64,000 nt of DNA from an uncultured Nesterenkonia sp. (GTDB lineage Bacteria > Actinomycetota > Actinomycetes > Actinomycetales > Micrococcaceae). The stretch spans positions 310,001 to 374,000 of the forward strand of contig CANLUC010000003.1 in assembly GCA_947494195.1 (NCBI GenBank). Direction: 5' to 3'. Made by a program: the position numbers and the translations under genes. A model generated the notes under the pieces. It worked only from the letters and a program-made list of their open reading frames with translations, had not been told where the DNA came from and searched no databases. Positions 26,988 to 35,409 of this stretch are shown piece by piece (position 1 is the first letter of the stretch; every line of letters starts with the position of its first letter).

Positions 26988-28310
26988 GTGACACGTGAAC
27001 CCGCAGCCACCCAGACCACCGCCCTGCTCACCGATCAGTACGAACTGACCATGGTGCAGGCAGCCCTCGCTTCCGGCGCCGCCGAGCGTCGCTGTGTGTT
27101 CGAGGTCTTCACCCGCCATCTTCCGGCCGGTCGACGCTATGGCGTGGTGGCCGGCACCGGTCGGATGCTCGAAGGCCTGGAGCAGTTCCAGTTCGGCGCC
27201 GCGGAGATCGATTGGCTGGCTGCGCAGGGAATCGTCGACGATCCCACGCTGGACTTCCTCGCCGACTACCGGTTCAGCGGTGACATCCACGGCTACGCCG
27301 AGGGCGAGGTGTTCATGCCCGACTCCCCGGTGCTGCGCGTCGAGTCCAGCTTCGCCGAGGCCTGCCTGCTCGAGACCTACGTGCTCTCCGTGCTCAACCA
27401 CGATTCCGCGATCGCCTCCGCGGCCTCACGCATGAGTCTCGCCGCAGGCGACAGGCCGTGCGTGGAGATGGGGTCTCGGCGCACCCAGGAGCTCAGCGCC
27501 GTGGCCTCGGCCCGGGCCGCCGCCGTCGCCGGCTTCACGGCCACCTCGAACCTGGAGGCCGGCCGACGCTGGGGGCTGCCCACGATCGGCACCGCGGCCC
27601 ATGCCTTCACCCTGCTGCATGATTCGGAGGAGGAGGCCTTCCAGGCTCAGGTCAAGGCCTTCGGGCCTGGGACCACCCTGCTGGTGGACACCTACGACGT
27701 CCCCACCGCGGTCCGTCGCGCCGTGGAGATCGCCGGAGCAGAGCTTGGTGCCGTGCGGCTGGACTCCGGAGACCTCGTGGAACAGGCCCGCGAGGTCCGT
27801 GCGCTGCTGGACTCCCTGGGGAACACCGGCACCAAGATCATCGTCTCCTCGGATCTGGACGAGCACGCCATCGCGCGGCTGCAGGCGGCTCCCGTGGATT
27901 CCTACGGCGTGGGCACGAAGCTGGTCACCGGGGCCGGCTCCCCCACGGCAGCCATGGTCTACAAGCTCGTGGCCCGCACCGACGACGACGGCGACACCGT
28001 CTCCGTGGCCAAGAAGGCCGAAGGCAAGAAGAGCATCGGCGGGGTGAAGCATCCGGCCCGCAGCTTCGATGCCCAGGGGCGTGCCGAGGCCGAGCTGATC
28101 GGCATCGGCACGTCACCTGAGGCCCACGGTGCTCCGACCCGGGAACTCATGGTGCCGCTGGTGCGTGACGGACAGGTCCAGGCCCAGCACCTCGGAGCGG
28201 AGGGCGTGCGCCGGGCCGCTCGGCGGCATGCTGATTCCCTGGCAGAGCTTCCTGCCGGGGCCAAGCGCCTGCAGGACGGCGACCCGGTGCTTCCCACGAT
28301 CTTCAGCTGA
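26988..28310 (+). CDS. pncB: Nicotinate phosphoribosyltransferase
   Basis: Converts nicotinic acid and PRPP to nicotinate mononucleotide, the entry step of Preiss-Handler NAD salvage. The 440 residues include the family N-terminus LLTDQYELTMVQAAL, the GSRRTQELSAVASARAAAV block and the GLPTIGTAAHAFTLL segment. VRLDSGDLVEQAREVR and GVGTKLVTGAGSPT follow in the PRTase-like barrel. GTG start without a usable Shine-Dalgarno. PncA, which makes its substrate, is encoded about 1.7 kb downstream on the same strand. Its stop region overlaps the convergent XRE regulator by eight bases. Confidence 0.95.
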   Translation: MTREPAATQTTALLTDQYELTMVQAALASGAAERRCVFEVFTRHLPAGRRYGVVAGTGRMLEGLEQFQFGAAEIDWLAAQGIVDDPTLDFLADYRFSGDIHGYAEGEVFMPDSPVLRVESSFAEACLLETYVLSVLNHDSAIASAASRMSLAAGDRPCVEMGSRRTQELSAVASARAAAVAGFTATSNLEAGRRWGLPTIGTAAHAFTLLHDSEEEAFQAQVKAFGPGTTLLVDTYDVPTAVRRAVEIAGAELGAVRLDSGDLVEQAREVRALLDSLGNTGTKIIVSSDLDEHAIARLQAAPVDSYGVGTKLVTGAGSPTAAMVYKLVARTDDDGDTVSVAKKAEGKKSIGGVKHPARSFDAQGRAEAELIGIGTSPEAHGAPTRELMVPLVRDGQVQAQHLGAEGVRRAARRHADSLAELPAGAKRLQDGDPVLPTIFS

Positions 28311-28914
28311 GCTGCCGCCCGGGAGGGGCGGGGTGGTCTTCGGCGCGGGCCGCCGCATGGTGTTCCGCGTGCGTGTTCACGGCAGCGTCGTTGAGGATGC
28401 AGATCACTTCGGCATCTTCCGGCCCGACGGCGCTGAGACCATGCGGCCGCAGGGTGTCGAACTCGGCGGCTTCCCCGGCCCGCAGCAGGATCTCCTCCTC
28501 ACCGAGCTGCAGCCGCAGTCGGCCGGAGAGCACATACAGCCACTCGTATCCGTCGTGACTGCCCAGCTCGGCGATCGGTGGCCGCGGCACATACCTGATC
28601 TTGTAGGTGTGCACAGGAGAGTGCTCCGGTGACAGCGGTTGCACCAGCATCCCGTTGCGCTCCCAGGCGTCTCGCTGCACGCGCGGATCCGGGCTCGACG
28701 AGACCAGCAGCTCATCCACGGTGATGCCGAGGCTGCGGGTGATCGGCAGCAGCAGCTCCAGGCTCGCCTGCCGTTTCCCCGATTCCAGCCGAGAAAGCGT
28801 GCTCGGCGAGATGCCGGCGCTGCGCGCCAGTCGGTCGAGGGTCCATCCGTGGGCGGTGCGCGCCGAACGCAGGCGCAGACCCAGCTGGGCGAGTTCTTCC
28901 ATGCTGCTCATCAT
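28303..28914 (-). CDS. XRE-family transcriptional regulator with C-terminal cupin domain
   Basis: A 203-residue regulator: helix-turn-helix at about 10-65 (LGLRLRSARTAHGWTLDRLA then SPSTLSRLESGKR) and a cupin sensor fold at about 100-175 (GYEWLYVLSGRLRLQLGEEE then LRAGEAAEFDTLRPHG). The tail is His/Ala-rich. Several ATGs are possible (28950, 28914, 28911, 28902); 28914 is a compromise, since no convincing ribosome-binding site decides it. Divergently transcribed from the FAD oxidoreductase, with a TCTTGC/GCAAGA palindrome just upstream that is a natural operator candidate. Ligand unknown. Confidence 0.85.
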   Translation of the reverse strand: MMSSMEELAQLGLRLRSARTAHGWTLDRLARSAGISPSTLSRLESGKRQASLELLLPITRSLGITVDELLVSSSPDPRVQRDAWERNGMLVQPLSPEHSPVHTYKIRYVPRPPIAELGSHDGYEWLYVLSGRLRLQLGEEEILLRAGEAAEFDTLRPHGLSAVGPEDAEVICILNDAAVNTHAEHHAAARAEDHPAPPGRQLS

Positions 28915-28921
28915 GACAAGT

Positions 28922-28940
28922 TCTTGCTGTTTCGGCAAGA
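28922..28940. promoter_or_regulatory. Palindromic operator candidate between XRE regulator and FAD oxidoreductase
   Basis: TCTTGC (28922-28927) and GCAAGA (28935-28940) are exact inverted repeats with a seven-base spacer. It lies 8 bp upstream of the regulator start and 40 bp upstream of the oxidoreductase start. Symmetry and position fit autoregulation by the neighbouring XRE protein. Confidence 0.5.
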
Positions 28941-28967
28941 CGTCTTTCAACCGCTCTCGGCGCGGAG

Positions 28968-28973
28968 CATGCT
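28968..28973 (+). promoter_or_regulatory. Weak leaderless -10 candidate of the FAD oxidoreductase gene
   Basis: CATGCT followed by six bases and the ATG at 28980. One mismatch to TANNNT; a GGAG eleven bases before the ATG is the alternative signal for a leadered mRNA. Confidence 0.3.
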
Positions 28974-28979
28974 GGATTC

Positions 28980-29945
28980 ATGAACAGCACAGCAGAAGCA
29001 GAAGTGTACGACGCCATCATCATCGGTTCCGGTGCGGCGGGTCTGAGCGCCGCACAGTCACTGGGGCGCGCCCTGCGCCGGACCCTGATCCTCGACACCG
29101 GCACACCGAGAAACCGATTTGCCGCTCAGATGCACAATGTGCTCGGCCATGACGGGACGCCCCCGGAGGAGCTGATCCGAGTCGGACTCGAAGAAGCCGC
29201 GCACTACGGCGTGGAGCGCGTGCAGGCCGGGGTGCACCGGGTGAGCGAATCGACTCGCAGCTCCGGGCCGCGCGAGCTGGTGGTGACGCTGGACTCCGGG
29301 ACGCAGCTCTTCGCCCGCAGCATCATCGCCGCCTCCGGTCTGACCGACGAGCTCCCCGCCATCCCGGGACTGGCCGAGCGGTGGGGGCACAGCGTGCTGC
29401 ACTGCCCGTACTGCCATGGCTGGGAGGTCCGCGGACAGCGACTCGCGGTCCTGGCCACCACGCCGATGCAGGTGCATCAGGCGCAGCTGATCCGCCAGTG
29501 GAGTGATCGGCTCACGTTCTTCAGCGCCGGTGCGGGAGATCTCCCCGCCGAGACAGTTCAGCGTCTGCAGGCCCGCGGGGTCGTCGTCGATCCCACTCCC
29601 GTGGTGGAGGTGACCGGCGCGGGGGACGCAGTCCACACGGTGGTGCTCGACGACGGCCGGTCGGTCGCCGTGGATGCGATCTTCACCGCAGGGGAGCACA
29701 TTCCCCGCGACCGCTACCTGAGTGGTCTCGACCTGGACCGTGAAGAGACGCCCGTGGGCAGCTTCTTGAGGGTGGACGCGATGGGAGCCACCTCGCATGA
29801 CCGCATCTGGGCGGTGGGCAACGTCGCGAACCCGATGGCCACCGTTCCGATGTCCATGGCGATGGGCAGCTTCGCCGGCGCAGCGGCGAACGCGGCTCTG
29901 GTCACTGAGGAGTTCGATCTCGCTGTGGCGGGGCAGAACAAGTAA
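28980..29945 (+). CDS. NAD(P)/FAD-dependent oxidoreductase, thioredoxin-reductase-like with CPYC active site
   Basis: A 321-residue flavoprotein of the thioredoxin reductase fold. The FAD motif is GSGAAG (16-21). The redox pair is C142-C145 in HCPYCHGWEVRG. NAD(P)-domain residues follow it, and GxxWAVGNVANPMATV closes the FAD site. The CPYCHGWE sequence differs from classical thioredoxin reductase (CATCDG) and resembles the GliT/HlmI-like dithiol oxidoreductase branch. The natural substrate may therefore be a small dithiol rather than thioredoxin. Divergent partner of an XRE-cupin regulator. Confidence 0.88.
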   Translation: MNSTAEAEVYDAIIIGSGAAGLSAAQSLGRALRRTLILDTGTPRNRFAAQMHNVLGHDGTPPEELIRVGLEEAAHYGVERVQAGVHRVSESTRSSGPRELVVTLDSGTQLFARSIIAASGLTDELPAIPGLAERWGHSVLHCPYCHGWEVRGQRLAVLATTPMQVHQAQLIRQWSDRLTFFSAGAGDLPAETVQRLQARGVVVDPTPVVEVTGAGDAVHTVVLDDGRSVAVDAIFTAGEHIPRDRYLSGLDLDREETPVGSFLRVDAMGATSHDRIWAVGNVANPMATVPMSMAMGSFAGAAANAALVTEEFDLAVAGQNK

Positions 29946-30019
29946 CGTGGTTCCTGTGCGGCGATCAGGACGCTGCGCCGCACAGGACAGTTCACGAATC
30001 GCCCGAGCAGGAGGACACA

Positions 30020-30664
30020 GTGGCCCACGCCCTGATCATCGTCGACGTGCAGCAGGACTTCTGCGAGGGCGGTGCCCTGGCAGTTGCGGGCGGGGCTCGT
30101 GTGGCCAGTGAGATCAGTGAGTTCCTCGAGGACACCTACGCCGAGTACGACGCGATCCTCACCACCCAGGACTGGCACATCGAGCCCGGCGGACACTTCT
30201 CTGAGACCCCGGACTTCTCGACGAGCTGGCCCGTGCACTGCGTGGCAGGCACCGCCGGCGCCGAGCTGCACCCCAACCTTGACACCGAGCACGTGGATGC
30301 CCATTTCCTCAAGGGCCTCTACTCGGACGGCTACTCCGGATTCGAAGGCCTGCAGGGCGATCCGGAGAAGGTCGGCAGCCTGGAAGGCGAGAACGGCACG
30401 AAGGTGGCACCTGCTGCAGCGGTGTCCGACTCCTCACTGGATCTGCATGCCTGGCTCGACACCCAGGACATCGATGCCGTGACCATCGTGGGCATCGCCA
30501 CCGACCACTGCGTCCGGGCCACCGTCCTGGACGCCGTGGAGAACGACTACCGGGTGCGAGTCATCCGTGAACTCACGGTGGGAGTCAGCAAGGATTCCGT
30601 GGAGGAGACCTACCGGGAGTTCAGCGCCGCTGACGTAGAGATCCTCAGCCTCGAGGACCTGTAA
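30020..30664 (+). CDS. pncA: Nicotinamidase (pyrazinamidase-like)
   Basis: Hydrolyses nicotinamide to nicotinate and ammonia, supplying PncB. The 214-residue isochorismatase-fold protein has the catalytic triad D9 (IVDVQQDF), K98 (FLKG) and C164 (TDHCVRAT). The metal ligands D51, H53 and H59 are in DWHIEPGGH. GTG start preceded by AGGAGG at ideal spacing, so this one is clearly a leadered gene. Being on the same strand as pncB and separated from it only by the regulator/oxidoreductase pair makes this a loose NAD-salvage cluster. Confidence 0.95.
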   Translation: MAHALIIVDVQQDFCEGGALAVAGGARVASEISEFLEDTYAEYDAILTTQDWHIEPGGHFSETPDFSTSWPVHCVAGTAGAELHPNLDTEHVDAHFLKGLYSDGYSGFEGLQGDPEKVGSLEGENGTKVAPAAAVSDSSLDLHAWLDTQDIDAVTIVGIATDHCVRATVLDAVENDYRVRVIRELTVGVSKDSVEETYREFSAADVEILSLEDL

Positions 30665-30681
30665 CCCCCAGGACCTCTAGC

Positions 30682-30695
30682 CCCGCCACGGCGGG
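30682..30695. terminator. Short GC hairpin between convergent pncA and helicase genes
   Basis: CCCGC/GCGGG with loop CACG, directly before the stop codon of the minus-strand helicase gene and 18 bp after pncA. Small and without a clear U-tract, so only a possible terminator. Confidence 0.35.
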
Positions 30696-32483
30696 TCATT
30701 TCCGTCCCACGAACCACATCTGGATCTTCTTCAGCCGCTGCTCCAGCTGGGCCTGCGTGGCCTGACCCACTGCCGGTCCCCCACAGGCATCCCGAAGCTT
30801 CGTGTGGATGCTGCCCTGGTGCATGCCGGTCTTGGCCGCATAGGCCGAGACCGACTTGTTCAGCGTCGCGCGCAGAGACTTGAGCTGACGGTGGTCCACC
30901 ACCGGTTCGGCGGCAGCGGAGTCCTGCGGCTTGCGGCGCAGCTGATCCGCCTGGTGCTGACGCAGCAGCGTGGAGACCTGCTCGGGCTCCAGCAGTCCGG
31001 GGATGCCGAGGAAGTCCATCTCCTCCTCTGAACCCATGGCACCGCCGAGCCCGAACTCGTTGCCGTCGAAGAGGACCTTGTCGAAGGCGGCATTGGAGTG
31101 CAGGGCGGCGAACTCTCCGCGGTCCATCGCCTCGGAGCCGCGTTCCTCTCGGTTCGCCTCCTCGAGCAGGTCGTCGTCGAGGTTCTCCTCGGCGTCTTCT
31201 GCCGCGGTGCGCGGCACGTCCAGGGCGTGATCGCGCTCCTGCTCCATCTCATTGGCCAGGTCTGTGAGCACCGGGACCGAGGGCAGGAAGACCGAGGCCA
31301 CCTCTGCCTTCTTGCGCAGGCGCACGAAGCGCCCCACAGCCTGGGCGAAGAACAGCGGGGTCGAGGTGGAGGTCGCGTAGACACCCACGCAGAGCCGCGG
31401 GACGTCGACCCCCTCCGAGACCATGCGGACGGCGACCATCCACAGTCTGGAGCTGTCCGCGGAGAACTCCTCGATCCGGTTGGAGGCGTCCTTGTCATCG
31501 GAGAGCACCACCGTGGTCTTCTGACCGGTGAGCTCGTCGAGCTGGGCGGCATAGGCGCGGGCGGCCTCGTGGTCGGTGGCGATGACCAGGCCGCCGGCGT
31601 CGTCGATCTTGTCGCGGACCTTGAGCAGTCGCTGATGCGCGGCCTTGAGCACCGAGGGGATCCACTCCCCCTCCGGATTCAGCGCCGTGCGCCAGGCGTG
31701 GTTCGTGATGTCCTTGGTGGCTGCGGCGCCGAGCTGGGCCTCCATCTCCTCGCCGCTGGAGGTGCGCCAGCGCATGTTCCCCGAATAGGCCATGAAGACC
31801 ACGGGGCGCACCACCCGGTCCTTCAGCGCGGGTCCGTAGCTGTAGGCGTAGTCCGCCTTGGAGCGGCGCACCCCGCTGGCATCCTCCACATACTCCACGA
31901 ACGGGATCGGCGAGGTGTCCGAGCGGAACGGGGTCCCCGTGAGCGCCAGACGGCGCACGGCCGGATCGAAGGCCTCACGCACGCCATCGCCCCAGGACAG
32001 CGCGTCACCGGCATGGTGGATCTCATCGAAGATGACCAGCGTGCGGCCGGCCTCGGTCTTGTTCCGATGCAGCGCAGGCTTGTTCGCCACCTGCGCGTAG
32101 GTCACGACGACGCCGATGTACTGGCGCCCGTGCCGTCCGTCGGAGTTCTTGAAGTTGGGGTCCAGGGCAAGGCCCACCCGTCCGGCGGCATCTGCCCACT
32201 GGCGCTTGAGGTGTTCGGTGGGGGCGACCACATAGATGCGGTTGACCTCACCGGATTCCACGAGCAGCTTGGCCACGCGCAGCGCGAAGGTGGTCTTGCC
32301 GGCGCCAGGGGTCGCGACCGCGAGGAAGTCCTTGTGCCGCTTCTGGATATAGCGATCCAGGGCCTCCTGCTGCCATTGGCGCAGTGTCCCGGCGGTGCCG
32401 TGCGCCGCTCGGTGAGGATAGACCGGGGGAAGGGATCTGCCGACGTCGGTGCCGACGTCGAACAGCGTCTCAGAATGCTCCAC
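30696..32483 (-). CDS. DEAD/DEAH-box superfamily 2 helicase
   Basis: A 595-residue SF2 ATPase. Q-tip like RQWQQEALDRY near residue 35; Walker A TPGAGKTT (58-65); Walker B DEIHH (153-157); motif III LTGTPFRSDT. The second RecA-like domain has MVSEGVDVPRLCVGVYAT and the arginine-finger region QAVGRFVR. The C-terminal 180 residues are acidic and end in a helical basic region (LKSLRATLNKSVSAYAAKTG) that may bind nucleic acid. GTG start, 21 bp after the DUF3039 gene, so co-transcribed with it. Type III restriction-like helicases share these motifs, but no methylase or nuclease is adjacent. Confidence 0.85.
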   Translation of the reverse strand: MEHSETLFDVGTDVGRSLPPVYPHRAAHGTAGTLRQWQQEALDRYIQKRHKDFLAVATPGAGKTTFALRVAKLLVESGEVNRIYVVAPTEHLKRQWADAAGRVGLALDPNFKNSDGRHGRQYIGVVVTYAQVANKPALHRNKTEAGRTLVIFDEIHHAGDALSWGDGVREAFDPAVRRLALTGTPFRSDTSPIPFVEYVEDASGVRRSKADYAYSYGPALKDRVVRPVVFMAYSGNMRWRTSSGEEMEAQLGAAATKDITNHAWRTALNPEGEWIPSVLKAAHQRLLKVRDKIDDAGGLVIATDHEAARAYAAQLDELTGQKTTVVLSDDKDASNRIEEFSADSSRLWMVAVRMVSEGVDVPRLCVGVYATSTSTPLFFAQAVGRFVRLRKKAEVASVFLPSVPVLTDLANEMEQERDHALDVPRTAAEDAEENLDDDLLEEANREERGSEAMDRGEFAALHSNAAFDKVLFDGNEFGLGGAMGSEEEMDFLGIPGLLEPEQVSTLLRQHQADQLRRKPQDSAAAEPVVDHRQLKSLRATLNKSVSAYAAKTGMHQGSIHTKLRDACGGPAVGQATQAQLEQRLKKIQMWFVGRK

Positions 32484-32504
32484 AGAGTCGTAGATCAGCG
32501 GGGG

Positions 32505-32924
32505 TCAGCTGCGGCCGAAGCCGAAGAAGCCACGCTTGCCGCCGGAGTCGCCGCCGGACTTGCCCTCACCGTCGCCGTCGCCGCCTCCCTGCATCTCTTC
32601 GTAGATCTCTTTGCATTCCGGGCAGACCGGGAACTTCTGCGGATCCCGTGAGGGGGTCCAGACCTTGCCGCAGAGCGCGACCACGGCTCCGCCCTCCAGG
32701 GCAGACTCCATGATGCGATTCTTGTTCACGTAATGGGCGAAGCGCTCGTGGTCACCGGGCTCCGAGAGCTGCTCCTGGTGCTCACGCTCGATCGTGGCGG
32801 CACCACCGGGGGCCGGGGCGGCGTCGGGATCCGCGGTATGCATGCGGACGGACCGGTCCAGGCGTGAACTCCGCAGGCTGGGGTGGACGTCAGCGGGGAG
32901 GAATCCATTCTCATTGACCATCAT
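32505..32924 (-). CDS. DUF3039 domain protein
   Basis: A 139-residue protein with a conserved middle (ERFAHYVNKNRIMESALEGG) and a cysteine pattern ALCGK ... FPVCPECKEIYEEM that could bind zinc. The Gly/Asp/Lys-rich tail ends GFFGFGRS. The family is known from actinobacteria without a function. The frame extends upstream to 32972, but TAGAAT ends seven bases before the ATG at 32924, the same geometry as clpS, so a leaderless start there is preferred. Upstream partner of the helicase gene. Confidence 0.8.
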   Translation of the reverse strand: MMVNENGFLPADVHPSLRSSRLDRSVRMHTADPDAAPAPGGAATIEREHQEQLSEPGDHERFAHYVNKNRIMESALEGGAVVALCGKVWTPSRDPQKFPVCPECKEIYEEMQGGGDGDGEGKSGGDSGGKRGFFGFGRS

Positions 32925-32931
32925 GGGGTCC

Positions 32932-32937
32932 ATTCTA
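32932..32937 (-). promoter_or_regulatory. Candidate leaderless -10 box of the DUF3039 gene
   Basis: TAGAAT on the minus strand followed by seven bases (GGACCCC) and ATG. Confidence 0.5.
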
Positions 32938-32983
32938 CCGAGCCTCGGCCTCCAGATCATCCACCACCCCACGATCCGCCGGT

Positions 32984-34564
32984 CTAGTACTGGATCACCT
33001 GTTGGAAGAGCTCAGGCTGAGCGCGCTCGTAGACGCGGGCCCCCAGTCGCACTCCGGCCCAGCACAGCGCCAGGCCCTTGAGCACCGATCCCAGGGCGAG
33101 CACCCAGACCAGCCAGGAGACGTCTCCGAGCAGCCAGACGGCCAGCAGAGCGAGTTCGGGCAGCATCAGCAGGAGCGTGGCGATCATGGTGCCGAGCTGG
33201 ACCGCCATCAGCCGCCCGGTGGACCCCGAGGGCTGGCTCAGCGGGCCGTCCCCGGGCTTGGGGACCGGATAGGTGAACCGCGCCGAGATCAGGCAGGAGA
33301 GTCCGGCTGCGCTGAAGAGCATGCCGAGGCTGACCCCGAGCAGCGCCACGGTGACGCTCGGCTCGGTGAACATCAGCGCCGGCACCAGGGCTGCGACCGC
33401 GGTGGCAGGCAGCGCGAAGGTCATCAGGCCCACCAGCCGTCCCAGCCTGTCGGCGACCCCGCTCACGCCGGTGGTCACATGCAGGGCGAAGGCGGAGTTG
33501 TCATAGGAGATGTCTGCTGAGATCGCGTACCCCAGCGTGAAGCCGAAGAAGGGTCCGAGCGCGAGCAGCACCCAGGGCTGGTCCAGCTGGAAGTACATCA
33601 CCACCGCCAGCACCACGAGGGCCGGAAGCACCACGAGCGTGCCCCCATATCGCGTGTCTTTGAGCCAGTAGGTGGTGGCACGCGCTGCCACCGCCCCCCA
33701 CGGAGTGGCCGGGAACCGCTCGAACAGCCCGACGCCGGTGGCGTTCTTCGCAGCCGAGGAACCGCGCGCAGAGGGCTGCTCGGTGATCTTCACCAGCCCA
33801 GCCCGGATGACGAGCACAGCCACCCCGAGCGTCGCCGCCACGATGAGCAGCCGCAGACCCAGCGCAGCCCAGTTCCCGGCGGCGGCGTCCGCGGGAAGCG
33901 CCGCGCCTGCACCCAGCGGCGTCAGCGCGAGGAAGTCGACGACGGCCGGCAGCGCCTCCTCGAACGAGGCGAAGGCGGTCTCGAGTCCGATGACGATCGG
34001 GTAGGCCAGCACCATCACCGACAGCGCGAGGATGGCCAGGACGTCACGCGACCGGCGTCCGCTGAGCCAGGCGCTGATCGAGGTGGTCACTGCCTGCGAG
34101 ACCAGGCTGAAGCTGATCAGCAGCAGCGGAAGCGTCAGCGCCGCGGTGAGGGCCGCAGCGAGGTCCCAGCGCCAGTGCACGACCTGTCCGACCAGCCAGA
34201 TGAACGTCAGCGCGGCACCGATCGAGATCAGCCCGGTCACCGCGATCCCCAGGACCAGTGACCTGCGAGGGATCCCGTAGGTGACGAACTGACGCGGATT
34301 CATGGTGGTGTCGGCGCCGGAGATGAACACCGGGACGATCAGCCACACCAGGAACACCGCAGAGCCCATGAGCACGCTGGCGGTGCGGACCATCTCCGGG
34401 TCGACCTCTGCGGGGCTGCCCGAGCCGATCTGCAGCACGAAGATGGTCACCACGATGCCGAGGCCATAGAGCCCGGCGAAGACCGTCCCGAGGATGTGCC
34501 AGGCGGACTGGTTGAAGCTGTTGAGCGTGAGGTCCTTCTTGAGTCGGATCAGAGACGCAACCAC
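32984..34564 (-). CDS. ABC exporter permease subunit
   Basis: A 526-residue membrane protein with about 12 hydrophobic segments, the permease partner of the adjacent ATPase. The open frame extends to 34699 but would run far into the ATPase gene. The GTG at 34564 has AGGAG five bases upstream and gives the N-terminus VVASLIRLKKDLTLNSFNQS, an amphipathic start typical of such permeases. It then overlaps the ATPase 3' end by 16 bases. Substrate unknown. Confidence 0.8.
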   Translation of the reverse strand: MVASLIRLKKDLTLNSFNQSAWHILGTVFAGLYGLGIVVTIFVLQIGSGSPAEVDPEMVRTASVLMGSAVFLVWLIVPVFISGADTTMNPRQFVTYGIPRRSLVLGIAVTGLISIGAALTFIWLVGQVVHWRWDLAAALTAALTLPLLLISFSLVSQAVTTSISAWLSGRRSRDVLAILALSVMVLAYPIVIGLETAFASFEEALPAVVDFLALTPLGAGAALPADAAAGNWAALGLRLLIVAATLGVAVLVIRAGLVKITEQPSARGSSAAKNATGVGLFERFPATPWGAVAARATTYWLKDTRYGGTLVVLPALVVLAVVMYFQLDQPWVLLALGPFFGFTLGYAISADISYDNSAFALHVTTGVSGVADRLGRLVGLMTFALPATAVAALVPALMFTEPSVTVALLGVSLGMLFSAAGLSCLISARFTYPVPKPGDGPLSQPSGSTGRLMAVQLGTMIATLLLMLPELALLAVWLLGDVSWLVWVLALGSVLKGLALCWAGVRLGARVYERAQPELFQQVIQY

Positions 34565-35319
34565 GAGAGCTCCTGATCTCCGCCTTCGAGCCCGACCAGT
34601 TCGACGAACCGGGTCTCGAGGTCGACCTCGCCCTGGACCTCCTGCAGGGTTCCAGAGGCCAGCAGCTGCCCCTCCGAGATGATCCCCACGTGGGAGCACA
34701 TACGCTGCACGAGGTCCATCACGTGGCTGGAGAGGATCACCGTGCCGCCGGAGGCGACGTAGGACTCGAGCAGGCCACGGATGGTTCGTGCAGAGACCGG
34801 GTCCACCGCCTCGAAGGGCTCATCGAGCACCAGCAGCTCCGGGGCGTGGACCATGGCGGAGGCCAGCGCGATCTTCTTGGTCATGCCCGCCGAGTAGTCC
34901 TGGACCAGCTTCCCGGCCGACTCTTCCAGGCCGAGCACGCGCAACAGATCGGTGGTCCGTTCCTGCACCGTCTCCCGGTCCATCCCGCGGAGCAGACCTG
35001 CATAGGTCACCAGCTGGGACCCGGTGAGCTTGTTGAACAGCAGCACGCCGTCAGCGAGGACTCCCATGCTGCGCTTGGCCTCGCTGGGCCGGGCCCAGAC
35101 ATCGATTCCGACCACCTCGGCGATGCCGGCATCTGGGCGCAGCAGGCCGGTGGCCATGGAGAGTGTGGTGGTCTTGCCCGCTCCGTTGGGTCCGACGAAC
35201 CCGTAGAAGGATCCGCGCGGGACATCCAGGTGCAGGTCCTGAACGGCCGGCGTCTGTCCGAATCGTTTGGACAATCCGCTCAACCGCAGGGCGGGCGTGG
35301 TCAGGCTCGGGGAATCCAT
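34549..35319 (-). CDS. ABC transporter ATP-binding protein (ABC-2/exporter type)
   Basis: A 256-residue ATPase with Walker A GPNGAGKTT near 43-51 and Walker B LLVLDEPFEAVDP. The signature helix reads DYSAGM instead of LSGGQ, a variant seen in some ABC-2 exporters. The start at 35319 (MDSPSLTTPALRL) is chosen over 35337 because TAGGCT ends seven bases before it, matching other leaderless candidates here. It and the overlapping permease gene form a two-gene exporter operon. No substrate gene or immunity gene is visible beside it. Confidence 0.88.
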   Translation of the reverse strand: MDSPSLTTPALRLSGLSKRFGQTPAVQDLHLDVPRGSFYGFVGPNGAGKTTTLSMATGLLRPDAGIAEVVGIDVWARPSEAKRSMGVLADGVLLFNKLTGSQLVTYAGLLRGMDRETVQERTTDLLRVLGLEESAGKLVQDYSAGMTKKIALASAMVHAPELLVLDEPFEAVDPVSARTIRGLLESYVASGGTVILSSHVMDLVQRMCSHVGIISEGQLLASGTLQEVQGEVDLETRFVELVGLEGGDQELSWLRL

Positions 35320-35326
35320 GCAGCTG

Positions 35327-35332
35327 AGCCTA
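35327..35332 (-). promoter_or_regulatory. Candidate leaderless -10 box of the ABC exporter operon
   Basis: TAGGCT on the minus strand followed by seven bases and the ATG at 35319. Confidence 0.45.
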
Positions 35333-35409
35333 CACATCCCAGGTCAGCCCGGGCCTCAGCCCTGAGAGGTACTTTTACGTGCGCTGAGCGCTACCGGGCC
35401 GGGGCCGGC

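Noticed and set aside
30696-32483. Helicase as part of a restriction or defence system
   Set aside because: No methyltransferase, nuclease domain or other defence gene is adjacent. Its partner is a DUF3039 gene, an ordinary actinobacterial neighbour.
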